DNA of 64,000 bases, taken from Streptomyces xanthochromogenes (GTDB taxonomy: Bacteria; Actinomycetota; Actinomycetes; Streptomycetales; Streptomycetaceae). Numbering within the stretch: position 1 is the first letter of the stretch; every line of letters begins with the position of its first letter. The position numbers were made by a program, and so were the translations under genes. The notes beneath the pieces were generated by a model. The model searched no databases. It had not been told where the DNA came from and worked only from the letters and a program-made list of their open reading frames with translations. The stretch covers positions 1 through 64,000 of the forward strand of contig NZ_BMUZ01000008.1 in NCBI RefSeq assembly GCF_014650455.1. The letters run 5' to 3'. This document shows, piece by piece, positions 8,095 through 16,659 of the stretch.

Positions 8095-9498
8095 GTGCGC
8101 ACCCGACTTCTCCCGCTCCTCATCTTCCTGCTCGCGCTCGTCCTGGTCGCGTTCGGCTTCCCGCTCGCCCTGAGCGTGGCCCACGCACAGCAGCAGGCGG
8201 TGGTCATCGACCGCATCGACGACACCGCACGCTTCGCGGCCCTCGCCCAGTTCGTCACCGCCCCCGACGGCAACGACACCAGCAGCGCGGAACGGCTCAC
8301 CACCCTGGAGGAGGAACTGTCGCGCTACTCGACCCTGTACGGGATCAAGGCCGGCGTGTTCTTCCGCAACGGCAGCGCCATGGCGAGCGCCCCCCAGGGC
8401 TGGCAGGCGCCCGCCAAGGGCCAGGGATACCTCGCCTTCCACGAGGCGCTCGCCGGACGCCGCAGCCACGACCCGGCCCAGGTCTGGCCGTGGCAGCGCG
8501 GCCGCCTGGTCGTGGCCTCGCCCGTGGTGCGCGAGGGCGACGTCATCGCGGTCGTGGTCACCGACTCGCCCACCGGAAGCATGCGCTCCCACACCCTGCG
8601 CGGCTGGCTGCTCATCGGGGCGGGCGAGTTGGCGGCGATGCTGCTCGCGGTCGGCGCGGCGGTCCGGCTCACCGGCTGGGTGCTCAGACCCGTACGCGTC
8701 CTGGACGCCGTCACCCACGACATCGCCACCGGACGCATGAACTCCCGCGTCGCCGCCGCCGGCGGACCGCCCGAACTCCGCAGGCTGGCGCACTCGTTCA
8801 ACGAAATGGCCGACAACGTCGAGGAAGTCCTGGAACAGCAGCGCGCGTTCGTCGCCGACGCCTCCCACCAACTGCGCAACCCGCTGTCCGCCCTGCTGCT
8901 CCGCATCGAGCTCCTCGCCCTCGAACTCCCCGAAGGCAACGAGGAGATCGCCTCGGTGCGCACCGAGGGCAAGCGCCTGGCCCAGGTCCTCGACGACCTG
9001 CTGGGCCTCGCCCTCGCGGAGCACGCCGCGGCGGATCTCCGGCTCATCGACATCGGGGCGCTGGCGGGGGAGCGGGTCGCCGCCTGGCGCCCGCTCGCCG
9101 AGGACAAGGGCGTACGGCTGCGCGCGGACGGATCGGCCGCCGCGACCGGCTGGGCGGACCCCGTGGCGCTGTCCAGCGCGCTCGACGCGGTGATCGACAA
9201 CGCGCTGAAGTTCACGCCCGCGGGCGAGGACGTCCGGGTCTCCGTGGGGGCGCGGGGTCCCCGGGTCAGCGTGACGGTGACCGACCGCGGCCCCGGCCTC
9301 ACCGACGAGGAACTGGGCCGCGTCGGCGACCGCTTCTGGCGTGCGGGCCGTCACCAGAACGTCAAGGGCTCGGGCCTCGGCCTCTCCATCGCCCGCACCC
9401 TGCTCGCAGCCGGCGGCGGAACGATCGCCTACGCCCACCACGAGCCGAACGGCCTGAGCGTGACGGTCACGGTGCCGCGTACGCAGCCGGAGGGGTGA
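8095..9498 (+). CDS. gluK: Sensor histidine kinase (GluK-like)
   Basis: This is a membrane histidine kinase of 467 residues. A first transmembrane segment (about 5-28) is followed by an extracellular sensor region of roughly 135 residues, a second segment near 165-190, and a HAMP linker (VLRPVRVLDAVTHDIA). The dimerisation H-box is FVADASHQLRNPLSALLLR, with His near 258. The ATPase domain has the N-box VIDNALKFTP, then DRGPGLTDEE and GSGLGLSIARTLL. The start is GTG 15 nt after gluR. In S. coelicolor the homologous pair is reported to sense extracellular glutamate; the ligand here is inferred. Confidence 0.9.
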   Translation: MRTRLLPLLIFLLALVLVAFGFPLALSVAHAQQQAVVIDRIDDTARFAALAQFVTAPDGNDTSSAERLTTLEEELSRYSTLYGIKAGVFFRNGSAMASAPQGWQAPAKGQGYLAFHEALAGRRSHDPAQVWPWQRGRLVVASPVVREGDVIAVVVTDSPTGSMRSHTLRGWLLIGAGELAAMLLAVGAAVRLTGWVLRPVRVLDAVTHDIATGRMNSRVAAAGGPPELRRLAHSFNEMADNVEEVLEQQRAFVADASHQLRNPLSALLLRIELLALELPEGNEEIASVRTEGKRLAQVLDDLLGLALAEHAAADLRLIDIGALAGERVAAWRPLAEDKGVRLRADGSAAATGWADPVALSSALDAVIDNALKFTPAGEDVRVSVGARGPRVSVTVTDRGPGLTDEELGRVGDRFWRAGRHQNVKGSGLGLSIARTLLAAGGGTIAYAHHEPNGLSVTVTVPRTQPEG

Positions 9499-9532
9499 GC
9501 ACCGCAGGGACGCCGCCCGGCAGCGGCAGCCG

Positions 9533-9612
9533 ACATGTGACAGCGGACAGCCGGCAGCCGACAGCTGACGTGTGACAGATTTCAGATGTCGTCGGTCAGC
9601 TCGCGTCGGTCA
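9533..9612. repeat. Degenerate CAG/GTC-rich 3' tail between convergent genes
   Basis: The 3' ends of gluK and the TAXI gene converge here. The spacer is composed of imperfect copies of GACAGC, GGCAGCCGACAG, GTGACAG and CAGATGTCGTCGGTCAG. Similar tracts occur near 1380-1436, 6240-6300, 18786-18861 and 39020-39055. Confidence 0.6.
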
Positions 9613-9633
9613 GATCGCGACCCAGGACCACCG

Positions 9634-10629
9634 TCACGGCTTCACCGACCGGTAGTAGTCCCGTGCCCCGTCGTGCAACGGCAGCGGCGCCGTGTAGATG
9701 GCCGTGCGCAGATCCACCAGTTGGGCCGCGTGCACTTCCCGTCCGATCCGGTCGCGGCTGTTTATCACCGTACGCGTGAAGCCCTCGGTGAGTGCGGCGT
9801 TCGTGCGATCCGTGGTGACCAGGAGGTTCGCCACGGCGATCGTCGGCACGGGAACGCCCCGCTGGGCCTTGGGGTAGGCGTCGGCGGGCATGGTCGCCGC
9901 CCGGTAGTAGCCCGTGCTGCCGTCCGCCTTGTGGAGCGCCGACACCAGGTCGGCGAGCGGCACCAGCCGGATCGGGTACGCCTCGGACAGCCGCAGGACT
10001 GCCGTGGTCGGCAGGCCCCCCGACCAGAAGAACGCGTCGATCTGATGGTGTCGCAGCAGGTCGGGCATGGTGTCGATGCCCGCGGGGACCGGGGTGATGT
10101 CGTGCTGCGGGTCGAGGCCGGCGGCCGGCAGCAGCCGGTCGGCGAGCAGCCGTACGCCGGAGCCCGCCTGCCCGACGGCGACCCGCTTGCCGCGCAGGTC
10201 CGCCACGGAGCGCACGGGGGAGCCCTGGGGCACGACCAGCTGGACGTAGTCGTCGTACAGCCGGGCGCAGCCGCGCAGCCGGTCCGCGCCCGGCTTGTTG
10301 TCCTTGCGGAACTTGTCGACGGAGTCGGCCGTGGCGATGGTGAAGTCGGACACGCCGTCGGCCACTCGTTGCAGGTTCTCCTGGGAGCCCTGGCTGGTGC
10401 GGAGGTCGACCTGGACCCTCGGGAGGTCGGAGGCCAGCGCCTGTTGCAGCAGTTCGCCGTAGCGCTGGTAGACCCCGGTGCGTACCCCCGTACTGAAGTC
10501 GATCTTCCCGGCGGGGGTGCGGCCGCCGAACGGCACCAGCCACCACAGGAGCAGCCCGAGGGCGACCAGGGCGGCCGCGGCCGCGGTCAGGGCGCGGCGG
10601 CGGCTGAGCCGGGGCAGGGCGGGGAGCAT
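9634..10629 (-). CDS. TAXI-family TRAP-type solute-binding protein
   Basis: This is a 331-residue TAXI-family extracytoplasmic binding protein. An Arg-rich start (SRRRALTAAAAALVALGLLL) forms a signal anchor with no lipobox Cys. The mature part shows the family opening STGVRTGVYQRYGELLQQAL, then SQENLQRVADGVSDFTIATADSV and LRGKRVAVGQAGSGVRLLADRLL. TAXI proteins normally feed a TRAP permease, but no DctQ/DctM-like gene is present in the window. It faces gluK tail to tail. It could act as a co-sensor with a membrane kinase or serve a distant permease; the ligand is unknown. ATG at 10629 has AGGA upstream. Confidence 0.85.
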   Translation of the reverse strand: MLPALPRLSRRRALTAAAAALVALGLLLWWLVPFGGRTPAGKIDFSTGVRTGVYQRYGELLQQALASDLPRVQVDLRTSQGSQENLQRVADGVSDFTIATADSVDKFRKDNKPGADRLRGCARLYDDYVQLVVPQGSPVRSVADLRGKRVAVGQAGSGVRLLADRLLPAAGLDPQHDITPVPAGIDTMPDLLRHHQIDAFFWSGGLPTTAVLRLSEAYPIRLVPLADLVSALHKADGSTGYYRAATMPADAYPKAQRGVPVPTIAVANLLVTTDRTNAALTEGFTRTVINSRDRIGREVHAAQLVDLRTAIYTAPLPLHDGARDYYRSVKP

Positions 10630-10757
10630 GGCTGGATCCTGCCAGTTCCCTGCCCGGGAGGACCAGGGGTGGTTCCGGCGGGTTCGCCTGGCGTACCGGG
10701 CTTTCGCGGCCGGTGCCGCCGGGCTCGGCGCTTGATCGGAGCCCTTACCCTGGACGG

Positions 10758-12278
10758 GTGAGCGGTATCGACGTGGCAGGCGGAGCGGTGGACGGTTTCA
10801 AAACGTACGAGGTGCGCACCTACGGGTGCCAGATGAACGTCCATGACTCCGAGCGGCTGTCCGGCCTCCTCGAAGGGGCCGGTTACGTCCGTGCGCCCGA
10901 GGGCGCCGACGGCGACGCCGATGTCGTCGTGTTCAACACCTGCGCGGTGCGGGAGAACGCGGACAACAAGCTGTACGGCAACCTCGGCCGCCTCGCTCCG
11001 ATGAAGACGAAGCGGCCCGGGATGCAGATCGCCGTCGGCGGCTGCCTGGCGCAGAAGGACCGCGACACGATCGTGCAGCGGGCGCCCTGGGTCGACGTCG
11101 TCTTCGGCACGCACAACATCGGCAAGCTGCCGGTGCTCCTGGAGCGCGCCCGCATCCAGGAGGAGGCGCAGGTCGAGATCGCCGAGTACCTGGAGGCGTT
11201 CCCCTCCACCCTGCCGACCCGCCGCGAGTCCGCGTACGCGGCCTGGGTGTCCATCTCGGTGGGCTGCAACAACACGTGCACGTTCTGCATCGTTCCGGCG
11301 CTGCGCGGCAAGGAGAAGGACCGCCGGCCCGGCGACATCCTGGCCGAGATCGAGGCGCTGGTCGGTGAGGGCGTCTCCGAGATCACGCTGCTCGGGCAGA
11401 ACGTGAACGCGTACGGCTCGGACATCGGTGACCGTGAGGCGTTCAGCAAGCTGCTGCGGGCCTGCGGGAACATCGAGGGTCTGGAGCGGGTGCGCTTCAC
11501 CTCGCCGCACCCGCGGGACTTCACGGACGACGTGATCGCCGCGATGGCCGAGACCCCGAACGTGATGCCGCAGCTGCACATGCCGTTGCAGTCGGGTTCG
11601 GACACCGTGCTCAAGGCGATGCGCCGCTCGTACCGGCAGGAGCGTTTCCTCGGGATCATCGAGAAGGTGCGTGCCGCGATTCCGCACGCCGCGATCTCCA
11701 CCGACATCATCGTGGGCTTCCCCGGCGAGACCGAGGAGGACTTCGAGCAGACCATGCACACGGTCCGTGAGGCCCGCTTCGCGAACGCGTTCACCTTCCA
11801 GTACTCCAAGCGCCCCGGCACGCCGGCGGCGACGATGGACGGGCAGATCCCCAAGGAGGTCGTCCAGGACCGCTACATGCGCCTGTCCGCCCTGCAGGAG
11901 GAGATCTCCTGGGAGGAGAACAAGAAGCAGGTCGGCCGCGTGTTGGAGGTCATGGTCGCGGAGGGCGAGGGCCGTAAGGACGGCTCGACCCAGCGTCTGT
12001 CCGGCCGTGCCCCCGACAACCGTCTCGTCCACTTCACCAAGCCGGACGACGAGGTGCGCCCGGGCGATGTGGTGACCGTCGAGATCACCTATGCCGCCCC
12101 GCACCACCTGCTCGCCGAGGGCCCGACGAGCGCGGTACGCCGCACGCGTGCGGGCGATGCCTGGGAGAAGCGCAACGCCGAGCCCGCGCGGAAGCCGGCC
12201 GGGGTGATGCTCGGTCTGCCGTCCGTCGGCGCGCCGGCTCCGCTGCCGGAGCCCACGGGCGGCTGCTCGGTCCTCTAG
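10758..12278 (+). CDS. miaB: tRNA-2-methylthio-N6-dimethylallyladenosine synthase MiaB
   Basis: This is a radical SAM methylthiotransferase of 506 residues that converts i6A37 of tRNA to ms2i6A. The N-terminal UPF0004 domain supplies the Cys residues of the auxiliary cluster (TYGCQMNVHDSE, NTCAVRENAD, GGCLAQ). The radical SAM domain has the CxxxCxxC motif in GCNNTCTFCIVPALRGKE. A TRAM-like domain follows near 380-450, and the tail ends in GGCSVL. The GTG at 10758 fits the usual N-terminus. TACCCT lies exactly 6 nt upstream, suggesting a leaderless mRNA. The substrate-making enzyme, miaA, is encoded 1.5 kb downstream. Confidence 0.95.
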   Translation: MSGIDVAGGAVDGFKTYEVRTYGCQMNVHDSERLSGLLEGAGYVRAPEGADGDADVVVFNTCAVRENADNKLYGNLGRLAPMKTKRPGMQIAVGGCLAQKDRDTIVQRAPWVDVVFGTHNIGKLPVLLERARIQEEAQVEIAEYLEAFPSTLPTRRESAYAAWVSISVGCNNTCTFCIVPALRGKEKDRRPGDILAEIEALVGEGVSEITLLGQNVNAYGSDIGDREAFSKLLRACGNIEGLERVRFTSPHPRDFTDDVIAAMAETPNVMPQLHMPLQSGSDTVLKAMRRSYRQERFLGIIEKVRAAIPHAAISTDIIVGFPGETEEDFEQTMHTVREARFANAFTFQYSKRPGTPAATMDGQIPKEVVQDRYMRLSALQEEISWEENKKQVGRVLEVMVAEGEGRKDGSTQRLSGRAPDNRLVHFTKPDDEVRPGDVVTVEITYAAPHHLLAEGPTSAVRRTRAGDAWEKRNAEPARKPAGVMLGLPSVGAPAPLPEPTGGCSVL

Positions 12279-12354
12279 CCGGACCGCTCCCGCTGCCGGT
12301 GTACGGGCGGCGGTGGCAGGGCCCGGGCGCCGGAACCGGACTAGGCTTCGGATC

Positions 12355-13059
12355 ATGCTCGTAGCCGCCGCTGTCTGCCCCTGCCCGCCCCTCCTGGTGC
12401 CCGACGTGGCCGCCGGTGCCGCGCCGGAACTCGACGCGGCCCGCGACGCCTGCGCCGACGCGGTGGGCCTGCTCGCCGCGTCGCGGCCCGATCTCCTCGT
12501 CGTGGTCGGACCGGCCGAGCAAGGGGGCACGTTCCGGCAGGGTGCGGTGGGTTCGTTCGCCGGGTACGGCGTGGACGTCCGCGTGCGGTTGGGGCGCGGC
12601 GAATCGGCGGCTGCCCCGAGTCTGCCGGTGTCGCTCGCGGTCGGTGCCTGGCTCTTGGAGCGCGCGGGATGGGCGGACACCCCGGTCGAGGGGCTCGCCG
12701 TCGCCGAGGGCCTCGACCCGAAGGCCTGTATCGCTGCGGGGGAGGAGCTGGCGTCCCGGGCCGACCGGGTCGCCCTGCTCGTCATGGGCGACGGCAGTGC
12801 CTGCCGCACGCTCAAGGCGCCGGGCTACCTGGACGAGCGGGCCGCCGGATTCGACGAGATCGCGTCCGCCGCGCTCGGCTCCGCCGACACCGCCGCTCTG
12901 ATGGGTCTTGACGACCGCCTCGCGCACGAGCTGAAGGTGGCGGGACGGGCGCCCTGGCAGGTGCTCGCCGGTGCGGGCAGCGGCGCCGCCCTCGCCGGGC
13001 GGCTCCTCCACGAGGACGCGCCCTACGGAGTCGGCTACTTCGTCGGCGTCTGGTCCTGA
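12355..13059 (+). CDS. Class III extradiol dioxygenase-like protein
   Basis: This 234-residue protein resembles the LigB/class III extradiol dioxygenase fold. The opening VCPCPPLLVPDVA corresponds to the family's CPHPP-type motif, but the metal-binding His is Cys here. It continues with RPDLLVVVGPAEQGG, LLVMGDGSACRTLKAPGYLDERAAGFDE, and ends in YGVGYFVGVWS. With a ligand changed, ring-cleaving activity is doubtful, so I call only the fold. The ATG has TAGGCT 7 nt upstream (TANNNT), so it may be leaderless. It sits between miaB and miaA, and a hairpin terminator follows. Confidence 0.75.
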   Translation: MLVAAAVCPCPPLLVPDVAAGAAPELDAARDACADAVGLLAASRPDLLVVVGPAEQGGTFRQGAVGSFAGYGVDVRVRLGRGESAAAPSLPVSLAVGAWLLERAGWADTPVEGLAVAEGLDPKACIAAGEELASRADRVALLVMGDGSACRTLKAPGYLDERAAGFDEIASAALGSADTAALMGLDDRLAHELKVAGRAPWQVLAGAGSGAALAGRLLHEDAPYGVGYFVGVWS

Positions 13060-13111
13060 AACCTGGTGGGCGTGGTCTGTTTTTGGCCATTCTCGAAACG
13101 CCGCACGGAAA

Positions 13112-13150
13112 CGCCGCGCGCCGGGCGCCGCGCGCCGGGCGCCGCGCGCC
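13112..13150. repeat. 14-bp GC-rich tandem repeat
   Basis: CGCCGCGCGCCGGG is repeated 2.8 times, followed to about 13240 by looser GCCGCAC and GAGCCGC units. It lies after the extradiol-like gene and before the shared terminator. Confidence 0.7.
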
Positions 13151-13268
13151 ACACGCCGCATGAAACGTCGCACGCCGCACGGAAACGCCGCACCGAGCCG
13201 CATCGCCGAGCCGCCGCACCGAGCCGCCTCACCGAACCGCTTCCGGCCCGTCGTCGGGGCGGCGGCAC

Positions 13269-13310
13269 ACCGGAGGGCCGTGGAGCCGGGCAGCTCCACG
13301 GCCCTCCGGT
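13269..13310. terminator. Bidirectional terminator hairpin, 18-bp stem
   Basis: A perfect 18-bp inverted repeat (13269-13286 and 13293-13310) encloses a 6-nt loop. It lies between convergent genes and would serve both strands. No U-tract follows, as is common in Streptomyces. Confidence 0.85.
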
Positions 13311-13335
13311 GCGCGTGGTTCGGGGTGGGGGACGC

Positions 13336-13608
13336 CTACTTGCGGACGCCTTCGCCGGCCTCGTTGTCCGCCGCCGCCTCCGCCGACTGCTGCTTGGGGA
13401 TCTCGACCCCTTCGGCGGCGGCCTCGGCCGGCTCCGCCGCGCCGGACTCGTCGGCGTCCTCGGACACCTCGTGGGCCTCGGCCGCCGACGTCTCGGCGGA
13501 GGTGTCGGGGCTCGCCCCCGCCTCGGGCTCGGCCGTCAGCGTCGACCCCGCGGCCTCCTCGGTCGAAGCCTCGGCGGCCTTACGGCGAAACCTTGAAAAA
13601 ACGCCCAT
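13336..13608 (-). CDS. Small acidic disordered protein
   Basis: This is a 90-residue protein of unknown function starting MGVFSRFRRKAAEA. After a short basic, possibly amphipathic head, the rest is almost entirely Ala, Glu, Ser, Asp and Gly, so it is strongly acidic and probably disordered. Similar small acidic proteins with an MG(I/V)F(S/G)(R/K)F opening are common beside miaA in Streptomyces, from memory, and have no settled function. ATG at 13608 is chosen over longer frames because the upstream translation is unlike a protein. It is transcribed towards the shared hairpin at 13269-13310 and diverges from miaA. Confidence 0.7.
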   Translation of the reverse strand: MGVFSRFRRKAAEASTEEAAGSTLTAEPEAGASPDTSAETSAAEAHEVSEDADESGAAEPAEAAAEGVEIPKQQSAEAAADNEAGEGVRK

Positions 13609-13790
13609 ATCTACTCCAAAACGTACTCGTGTGGGCGAAATCCCGCGCCGACCGGAGCGCCTCATTGCGTCGCCCGGCGGCACCGGTCGACAAACCGGCG
13701 TTCGGAACCTCGCAACAGGCAACGAACCCGACCGTGTGCCGTCACGTAGCTCGTTCGGGGAGGAGCCGTGAGGTTTGCGAGACTGTGCCG

Positions 13791-14729
13791 GTGAGAAGTG
13801 CAGCTCCCGCACCGCGGGTCATCGCCGTCGTCGGCCCGACAGCGGCCGGAAAGTCCGATCTGGGCGTCTTCCTCGCCCAGCAGCTGGGCGGCGAGGTCGT
13901 CAACGCCGACTCCATGCAGCTCTACCGGGGGATGGACATCGGTACGGCCAAGCTGACGCTCGACGAGCGCGGCGGCATCCCGCACCACCTCCTCGACATC
14001 TGGGACGTGACGGAACCGGCCAACGTGGCCACCTACCAGCAGCTCGCCCGCGCCGAGATCGACCGGCTGCTCGCCGCGGGACGCACCCCCGTCCTCGTCG
14101 GCGGGTCCGGGCTCTATGTGCGCGGCGCGATCGACGTACTGGAGTTCCCCGGCACCGACCCCGAGGTGCGCGCCCGCCTGGAGGGCGAGCTGGAGGAGCG
14201 GGGCCCCGGCGCCCTGCACGCCCGCCTCGCCGCCGCCGACCCGGAGGCGGCCCGCGCGATCCTGCCCAGCAACGGCCGCCGGATCGTCCGCGCGCTCGAA
14301 GTGATCGAGATCACCGGCCGCCCCTTCACGGCCAACCTGCCCACCCATGAATCGGTGTACGACACCGTGCAGATCGGCGTCGACGTCGGCCGGCCGGAGC
14401 TCGACGAGCGCATCACCGTGCGCGTCGACCGGATGTGGGAGGCGGGCCTCGTCGACGAGGTGCGGGCCCTGGAGGAGCGCGGGCTGCGCGAGGGGCGTAC
14501 CGCCTCGCGGGCGCTCGGCTACCAGCAGGTGCTCGACGCGTTCGCCGGCGAGTGCACCGAGGAGGCGGCGCGCGCCGAAACGGTCCGCGCCACCAAGCGC
14601 TTCGCGCGCCGTCAGGACTCCTGGTTCCGGCGCGATCCGCGCGTCCACTGGCTGAGCGGAGCGATGGCGGACCGGGCGGAACTCCCGCGCCAGGCGCTGG
14701 CGTTGGTCGAACGAGCGGTTACAGCCTGA
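13791..14729 (+). CDS. miaA: tRNA dimethylallyltransferase MiaA
   Basis: This is a 312-residue tRNA prenyltransferase that adds dimethylallyl from DMAPP to A37 of tRNAs reading UNN codons, the step before MiaB. The P-loop is GPTAAGKSDL near residue 15. It is followed by EVVNADSMQLYRGMDIGTAKL and GIPHHLLDIWDV, then VGGSGLYVRGAIDVLEFPGTD and SNGRRIVRALEVIEITGRP. The late motif TASRALGYQQVL precedes the RFARRQDSWFRRDPRVHWL tRNA-binding region. GTG at 13791 gives a normal length; GAGACT lies 6 nt upstream, so translation may be leaderless. Confidence 0.95.
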   Translation: MRSAAPAPRVIAVVGPTAAGKSDLGVFLAQQLGGEVVNADSMQLYRGMDIGTAKLTLDERGGIPHHLLDIWDVTEPANVATYQQLARAEIDRLLAAGRTPVLVGGSGLYVRGAIDVLEFPGTDPEVRARLEGELEERGPGALHARLAAADPEAARAILPSNGRRIVRALEVIEITGRPFTANLPTHESVYDTVQIGVDVGRPELDERITVRVDRMWEAGLVDEVRALEERGLREGRTASRALGYQQVLDAFAGECTEEAARAETVRATKRFARRQDSWFRRDPRVHWLSGAMADRAELPRQALALVERAVTA

Positions 14730-14836
14730 TCACGTGATGGCATCGGGACGCCCCGCCGGTCATCCCGGCGCTGCTGCCCGTGCCATCATCAAACGTCGAT
14801 CGACCAGTGGAGTCCGAGTTGGGAGGGCGCGTGGCG

Positions 14837-15415
14837 ATGGAGGCCGGCCCTCGCGACAGAGAGCAGGGATCGCGGCAGGACACCGCGCGCCCCGGCTCGA
14901 CGGGCCCCGATGCGCCGGTGCCGCACCCCGCGCAAGCGGAATCCGCCGAGGACGCCGCCGACGGCGGGCGGGCGCCGCAGAGCCCGACACCGACACTGGG
15001 TTCCGCGGTGCTCGGCGCCTCGGGCCTGAGCCCGGACGGGCCGGAGGACGGCTCCGTCGGAGCGGTCCCCGACGGCGGTGAGGTCGAGGTCGAACTGCGC
15101 CCCCAGCGCCGCCTGAGGATCTGGCAACTCGCCCCCATCGTGATGCTCGCCGCCCTCGGCTCGCTCATGTTCGCCTTCCCGCTCGCCTTCGAATTCGGCG
15201 ACGGCGGACCGGTCGTGGCCATGCTCGGACTGCTCATCAGCTGCTGCGCCGCGGGCTGGGGCATGATGGCCGCCCGCCGCGTCGGCCACACCTGGCCGGG
15301 GCTGCCCGGCCGGGGCTCGCGCGAACGCCCCAACTGGCGCGTCCTGGTCCTGTACGTGGTCCTCGCCGCGGTCCTCGTCACGCTCGCCGTCTGGCGCGTG
15401 GCACGGCTGCGCTGA
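14837..15415 (+). CDS. Membrane protein with disordered N-terminus
   Basis: This is a predicted membrane protein of about 192 residues with no recognised domain. The first 95 or so residues are Pro, Ala, Gly and acidic residues, probably a cytoplasmic disordered region. Three hydrophobic segments follow: IVMLAALGSLMFAFPLAF, VVAMLGLLISCCAAGWGMM and VLVLYVVLAAVLVTLAVW. GGAGG precedes two nearby starts, GTG 14831 and ATG 14837; the second has better spacing. It lies between miaA and dapF on the same strand. Function unknown. Confidence 0.65.
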   Translation: MEAGPRDREQGSRQDTARPGSTGPDAPVPHPAQAESAEDAADGGRAPQSPTPTLGSAVLGASGLSPDGPEDGSVGAVPDGGEVEVELRPQRRLRIWQLAPIVMLAALGSLMFAFPLAFEFGDGGPVVAMLGLLISCCAAGWGMMAARRVGHTWPGLPGRGSRERPNWRVLVLYVVLAAVLVTLAVWRVARLR

Positions 15416-15417
15416 GC

Positions 15418-15505
15418 CCCGCAGCGGCCGACCCAGAGGCCCGCAGCGACCGACCCAGGGCCCCGCAGCGGCCGAACCAGAGGCCCGCAGCAACTGATCC
15501 ACGGC
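15418..15505. repeat. 22-bp tandem repeat, four copies
   Basis: Four imperfect 22-bp units, each opening with CCCGCAGC and carrying CCGA(C/A)CCAG (degenerate in the last), run from just after the membrane-protein stop codon. The array occupies half of the spacer before dapF. Confidence 0.8.
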
Positions 15506-15589
15506 CGCCCAGCCGCCGAGCCCGGGCCTCGCCGCCGCCCACGGCGGACGCATCGGCGGGCTGTCGGTGGGCCCCCGTACGATTGACGC

Positions 15590-16453
15590 GTGAACACCTC
15601 ACCCATCGCCTTCCTCAAGGGCCACGGCACCCAGAACGACTTCGTGATCGTTCCCGACCCGGACAACGCGCTCGACCTGCCGGCCGACGCCGTCGCCCGG
15701 CTCTGCGACCGCCGGGCCGGGATCGGCGGCGACGGACTGCTGCACGTGGTGCGCAGCGCCGCCCACCCCGAGGCGAAGGCCATGGCCGACGAGGCCGAAT
15801 GGTTCATGGACTACCGCAACGGCGACGGCTCGATCGCCGAGATGTGCGGCAACGGCGTCCGCGTCTTCGCGTGGTACCTGGTGCGCGCCGGGCTCGTCGA
15901 AGCGGGCGACCTGGCCATCGCGACGCGCGGCGGCGTCAAGAAGGCGCACATCGCCAAGAGCGGTGACGTCACGGTGTCCATGGGCCGCGCCCTGCTCCCC
16001 GAGACCGGCGTCACGGTCACCGTGGACGGCCGCAGCTGGCCCGCCCGCAACGTGAACATGGGCAACCCGCACGCGGTGGCCTTCGTGGACGAGCTCGACC
16101 ACGCCGGCGAACTGCGTGCGGTGCCCCCGTACAGTCCCGCGGGCGTCTACCCGGACGGGGTCAACATCGAGTTCGTCGTGGACCGCGGCCCGCGCCACGT
16201 GGCGATGCGGGTCCACGAGCGCGGCGCGGGCGAGACGCTGTCGTGCGGCACCGGCGCCTGCGCGGTCGCCGTCGCCGCCGCCCGCAGGGACGGCGCGGAC
16301 CCGGCGCTCACCGGCACCCCGGTGACGTACACCGTCGACCTTCCGGGCGGGACGCTCGTCATCACCGAGCACCCGGACGGCGAGATCGAGATGACGGGCC
16401 CCGCGGCGATCGTCGCCGAGGGCGTCATCGACCCCGCGCTCCTGGCACGCTGA
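15590..16453 (+). CDS. dapF: Diaminopimelate epimerase DapF
   Basis: This is a 287-residue PLP-independent epimerase converting LL- to meso-diaminopimelate in lysine biosynthesis; meso-DAP is its product, while Streptomyces peptidoglycan carries the LL form. The two catalytic Cys are in MCGNGVRVFAWY and GETLSCGTGACAVAVAAA. The opening FLKGHGTQNDFVIVPDPD and GNPHAVAFVDEL are also typical. The GTG start has TACGAT 6 nt upstream, the spacing expected for a leaderless mRNA. The neighbours are not lysine genes, so it is transcribed on its own. Confidence 0.95.
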   Translation: MNTSPIAFLKGHGTQNDFVIVPDPDNALDLPADAVARLCDRRAGIGGDGLLHVVRSAAHPEAKAMADEAEWFMDYRNGDGSIAEMCGNGVRVFAWYLVRAGLVEAGDLAIATRGGVKKAHIAKSGDVTVSMGRALLPETGVTVTVDGRSWPARNVNMGNPHAVAFVDELDHAGELRAVPPYSPAGVYPDGVNIEFVVDRGPRHVAMRVHERGAGETLSCGTGACAVAVAAARRDGADPALTGTPVTYTVDLPGGTLVITEHPDGEIEMTGPAAIVAEGVIDPALLAR

Positions 16454-16659
16454 CCGGCCGGGCGGGGCAGGCGCCCCGCCTTGACCGGACCGGTCGGTTT
16501 CGAAACGGCGATGGCCGAAACCTTCGCTCGAATGGGTGATCCGGTTCACGCTCGGCGAGAGCGGGACTGCGCCACGTGGTGGGGTCGGTAGCATCAAGCA
16601 CCGGTCCGACGGGGCACGCCGGTCCCTCATCACCGGTCGATGCCGCCGGAGGTGCCCCC

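Noticed and set aside
7147..9441. 764-codon minus-strand frame opposite gluR-gluK
   Set aside because: Both plus-strand genes have complete two-component domains. The antisense frame has no domain and no RBS.
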